Below are positions 13,187 to 14,108 of a stretch of 14,108 bases of DNA, in pieces; within the stretch, counting starts at the first letter, position 1; every line of letters begins with the position of its first letter. The position numbers were made by a program, and so were the translations under genes. This stretch comes from JBLYYQ01 sp048550035 (lineage in GTDB: Bacteria > Nitrospinota_A > UBA7883 > JBLYYQ01). The notes beneath the pieces were generated by a model. The model saw only the letters and a program-made list of their open reading frames with translations, did no database searches and was not told the DNA's origin. The DNA is taken from assembly GCA_048550035.1 (NCBI GenBank), contig JBLYYQ010000067.1:1-14108 (forward strand). The letters are read 5' to 3'.

Positions 13187-14107
13187 TTATTTCAAACTTC
13201 TCTTTTCTAGTCTATTGAGCATTTTGAGTCCGTCAGCCTTACTTGTCACCTCATTATCGAGCTGTGCAAAGAGTATTGCCTCCAAAATCTGCTTAAAAAT
13301 AGGACCTTTTGGAATTTTTTGTTCTTCTAAGTCAAACCCACTCACTACTGGCTTAATATCTTTTAGTTCGCTGATATATCGAATCAGAATATCTACGAAC
13401 TTCTTATCACCACTTACCGCACCGATAAATAGCAACTCTTCTATCGTAAATGATCGAAGCTGCTGATAGATAGTAGAATTCTTAAGCGAAGGATTTTTAG
13501 TTATCCTTCCTATAATCCGTGGAGCATTTTCCTTTAAAATAGCAACTGCTTGAAACTCTTTTCGATAGTTTCCACAGAGCTGCTCTAGCTCTAAAAGATG
13601 TTCAATTTTCATGTAATAAAACAGTGCAAAAAATCGGACACGCCATCTTCTAACTTTAGGATCAGCGAAAGTTAGCTTGTGCCACGCAATTAGCTCATCA
13701 ACACGGCTAAAAAGCTTAACCATTTCGTTGCTAACTGTCAGCTCTTTATGAATAAGTTTTAATAATAAGAGCGATTCGAGTCTCGTAAGATTCTCCACAG
13801 GTCTTCGCTCTGATAAAAGGAGTATAATTTCATGAAATAGTCGTGATTTACTGAGCTTATTAAACAGTTCACTCTGTATGGCAGACTTCAAAAGTTTTAA
13901 TGTTTGTGATCCTATCAAGAATCCAAACCGGGTCTCAAAACGGACTGCTCTAAATCCTCGAGTAGGATCTTCTAGAAAACTTAAATTATGCAATACACGA
14001 ATCATCCCATCTTTAATATCTGCTTGAGAGTTAAAATAGTCGATTAGAATATTACTCCGTTCACCATTTAGCCTGATTGCCATAGCGTTTATCGAAAAAT
14101 CACGCCT
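13187..14107 (-). CDS. tRNA nucleotidyltransferase / poly(A) polymerase family (3' part, partial)
   Basis: Class II nucleotidyltransferase that adds CCA, A or poly(A) to RNA 3' ends. The frame is open to the window edge; the Met at 14083 is internal, since upstream codons read RRDFSINA before MAIRLNG, the family's 'RRDFTINAMA' motif. Then come D-x-x-N/S-x-x-DI spacing (DYFNSQADIKDGMIRVLHN), the ERhxxR-type region FLEDPTRGFRAVRFETRFGF and a helical RNA-binding C-terminus to 13187. The phrase 'RVLHNLSFLEDPTR' recalls the A-adding or poly(A) polymerase enzymes, including those with N-terminal DHH and CBS domains. The end SGFDLEEQKIPKGPIFKQIL fits the same family. The head domain and any fusion lie outside the window, so CCA-adding, A-adding and poly(A) activities cannot be separated and no gene symbol is given. 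Confidence 0.9.
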   Translation of the reverse strand, partial: RRDFSINAMAIRLNGERSNILIDYFNSQADIKDGMIRVLHNLSFLEDPTRGFRAVRFETRFGFLIGSQTLKLLKSAIQSELFNKLSKSRLFHEIILLLSERRPVENLTRLESLLLLKLIHKELTVSNEMVKLFSRVDELIAWHKLTFADPKVRRWRVRFFALFYYMKIEHLLELEQLCGNYRKEFQAVAILKENAPRIIGRITKNPSLKNSTIYQQLRSFTIEELLFIGAVSGDKKFVDILIRYISELKDIKPVVSGFDLEEQKIPKGPIFKQILEAILFAQLDNEVTSKADGLKMLNRLEKRSLK

Positions 14108-14108
14108 A

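Noticed and set aside
1..14108. tRNA, rRNA, insertion sequence or prophage genes
   Set aside because: No cloverleaf-like or rRNA sequence, transposase motif or terminal inverted repeat pair was recognised; the only recombinase looks like housekeeping XerC.

Overview
The window looks like chromosomal DNA from an AT-rich diderm (Gram-negative) bacterium. The signs are a MurE with the meso-diaminopimelate motif, a predicted lipoprotein of the CsgG family, a membrane-anchored M23 endopeptidase and a complete division/cell-wall cluster. The N-terminal style of the M23 protein and the nucleotidyltransferase sequence at the right edge remind me of deltaproteobacterial (Desulfobacterota-like) proteins. 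That placement is an impression from memory and is not proven here. I see no rRNA, tRNA, CRISPR array or insertion sequence, and no obviously foreign block.

Left part (1-6470, all minus strand): a tightly packed dcw cluster read right to left as mraZ, rsmH, ftsL-like, ftsI, murE, murF, mraY. The start of mraY is cut by the left edge and is only 61 bases long. Genes overlap by 1 to 23 nt or are 1-2 nt apart, so this is one translationally coupled operon for septal peptidoglycan synthesis. Just upstream of mraZ are three copies of AAAGTGT on a 10-bp helical grid, an excellent match to MraZ autoregulatory boxes.

Middle (6463-10403): a roughly 340-bp divergent control region separates mraZ from a plus-strand group. 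That group holds xerC (dimer-resolving tyrosine recombinase), a small protein with a Phd/YefM-antitoxin-like N-terminal hairpin, argB (N-acetylglutamate kinase of the long, probably arginine-inhibited type) and a CsgG-family lipoprotein. The lipoprotein's C-terminal half looks like a PrcB-C type domain interrupted by a lysine-rich insert. The xerC promoter (TTGACA/TATTTT) is overlapped by one arm of a 10-bp inverted repeat. argB has its own extended -10 promoter.

Right part (10491-14108): pgsA (phosphatidylglycerophosphate synthase-like) lies downstream of an M23 endopeptidase gene on the minus strand. They are divergent from a small acylphosphatase gene across a 295-bp region holding overlapping inverted repeats. 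The acylphosphatase gene and a NYN/LabA-type nuclease gene converge with overlapping stop codons. The last gene is the 3' part of a tRNA nucleotidyltransferase/poly(A) polymerase cut by the right edge.

Most genes are housekeeping. The less ordinary material is regulatory (MraZ boxes, operator-like repeats at xerC, interleaved repeats between the M23 and acylphosphatase genes), together with two poorly known proteins: the Phd-like orphan and the CsgG/PrcB-like lipoprotein.
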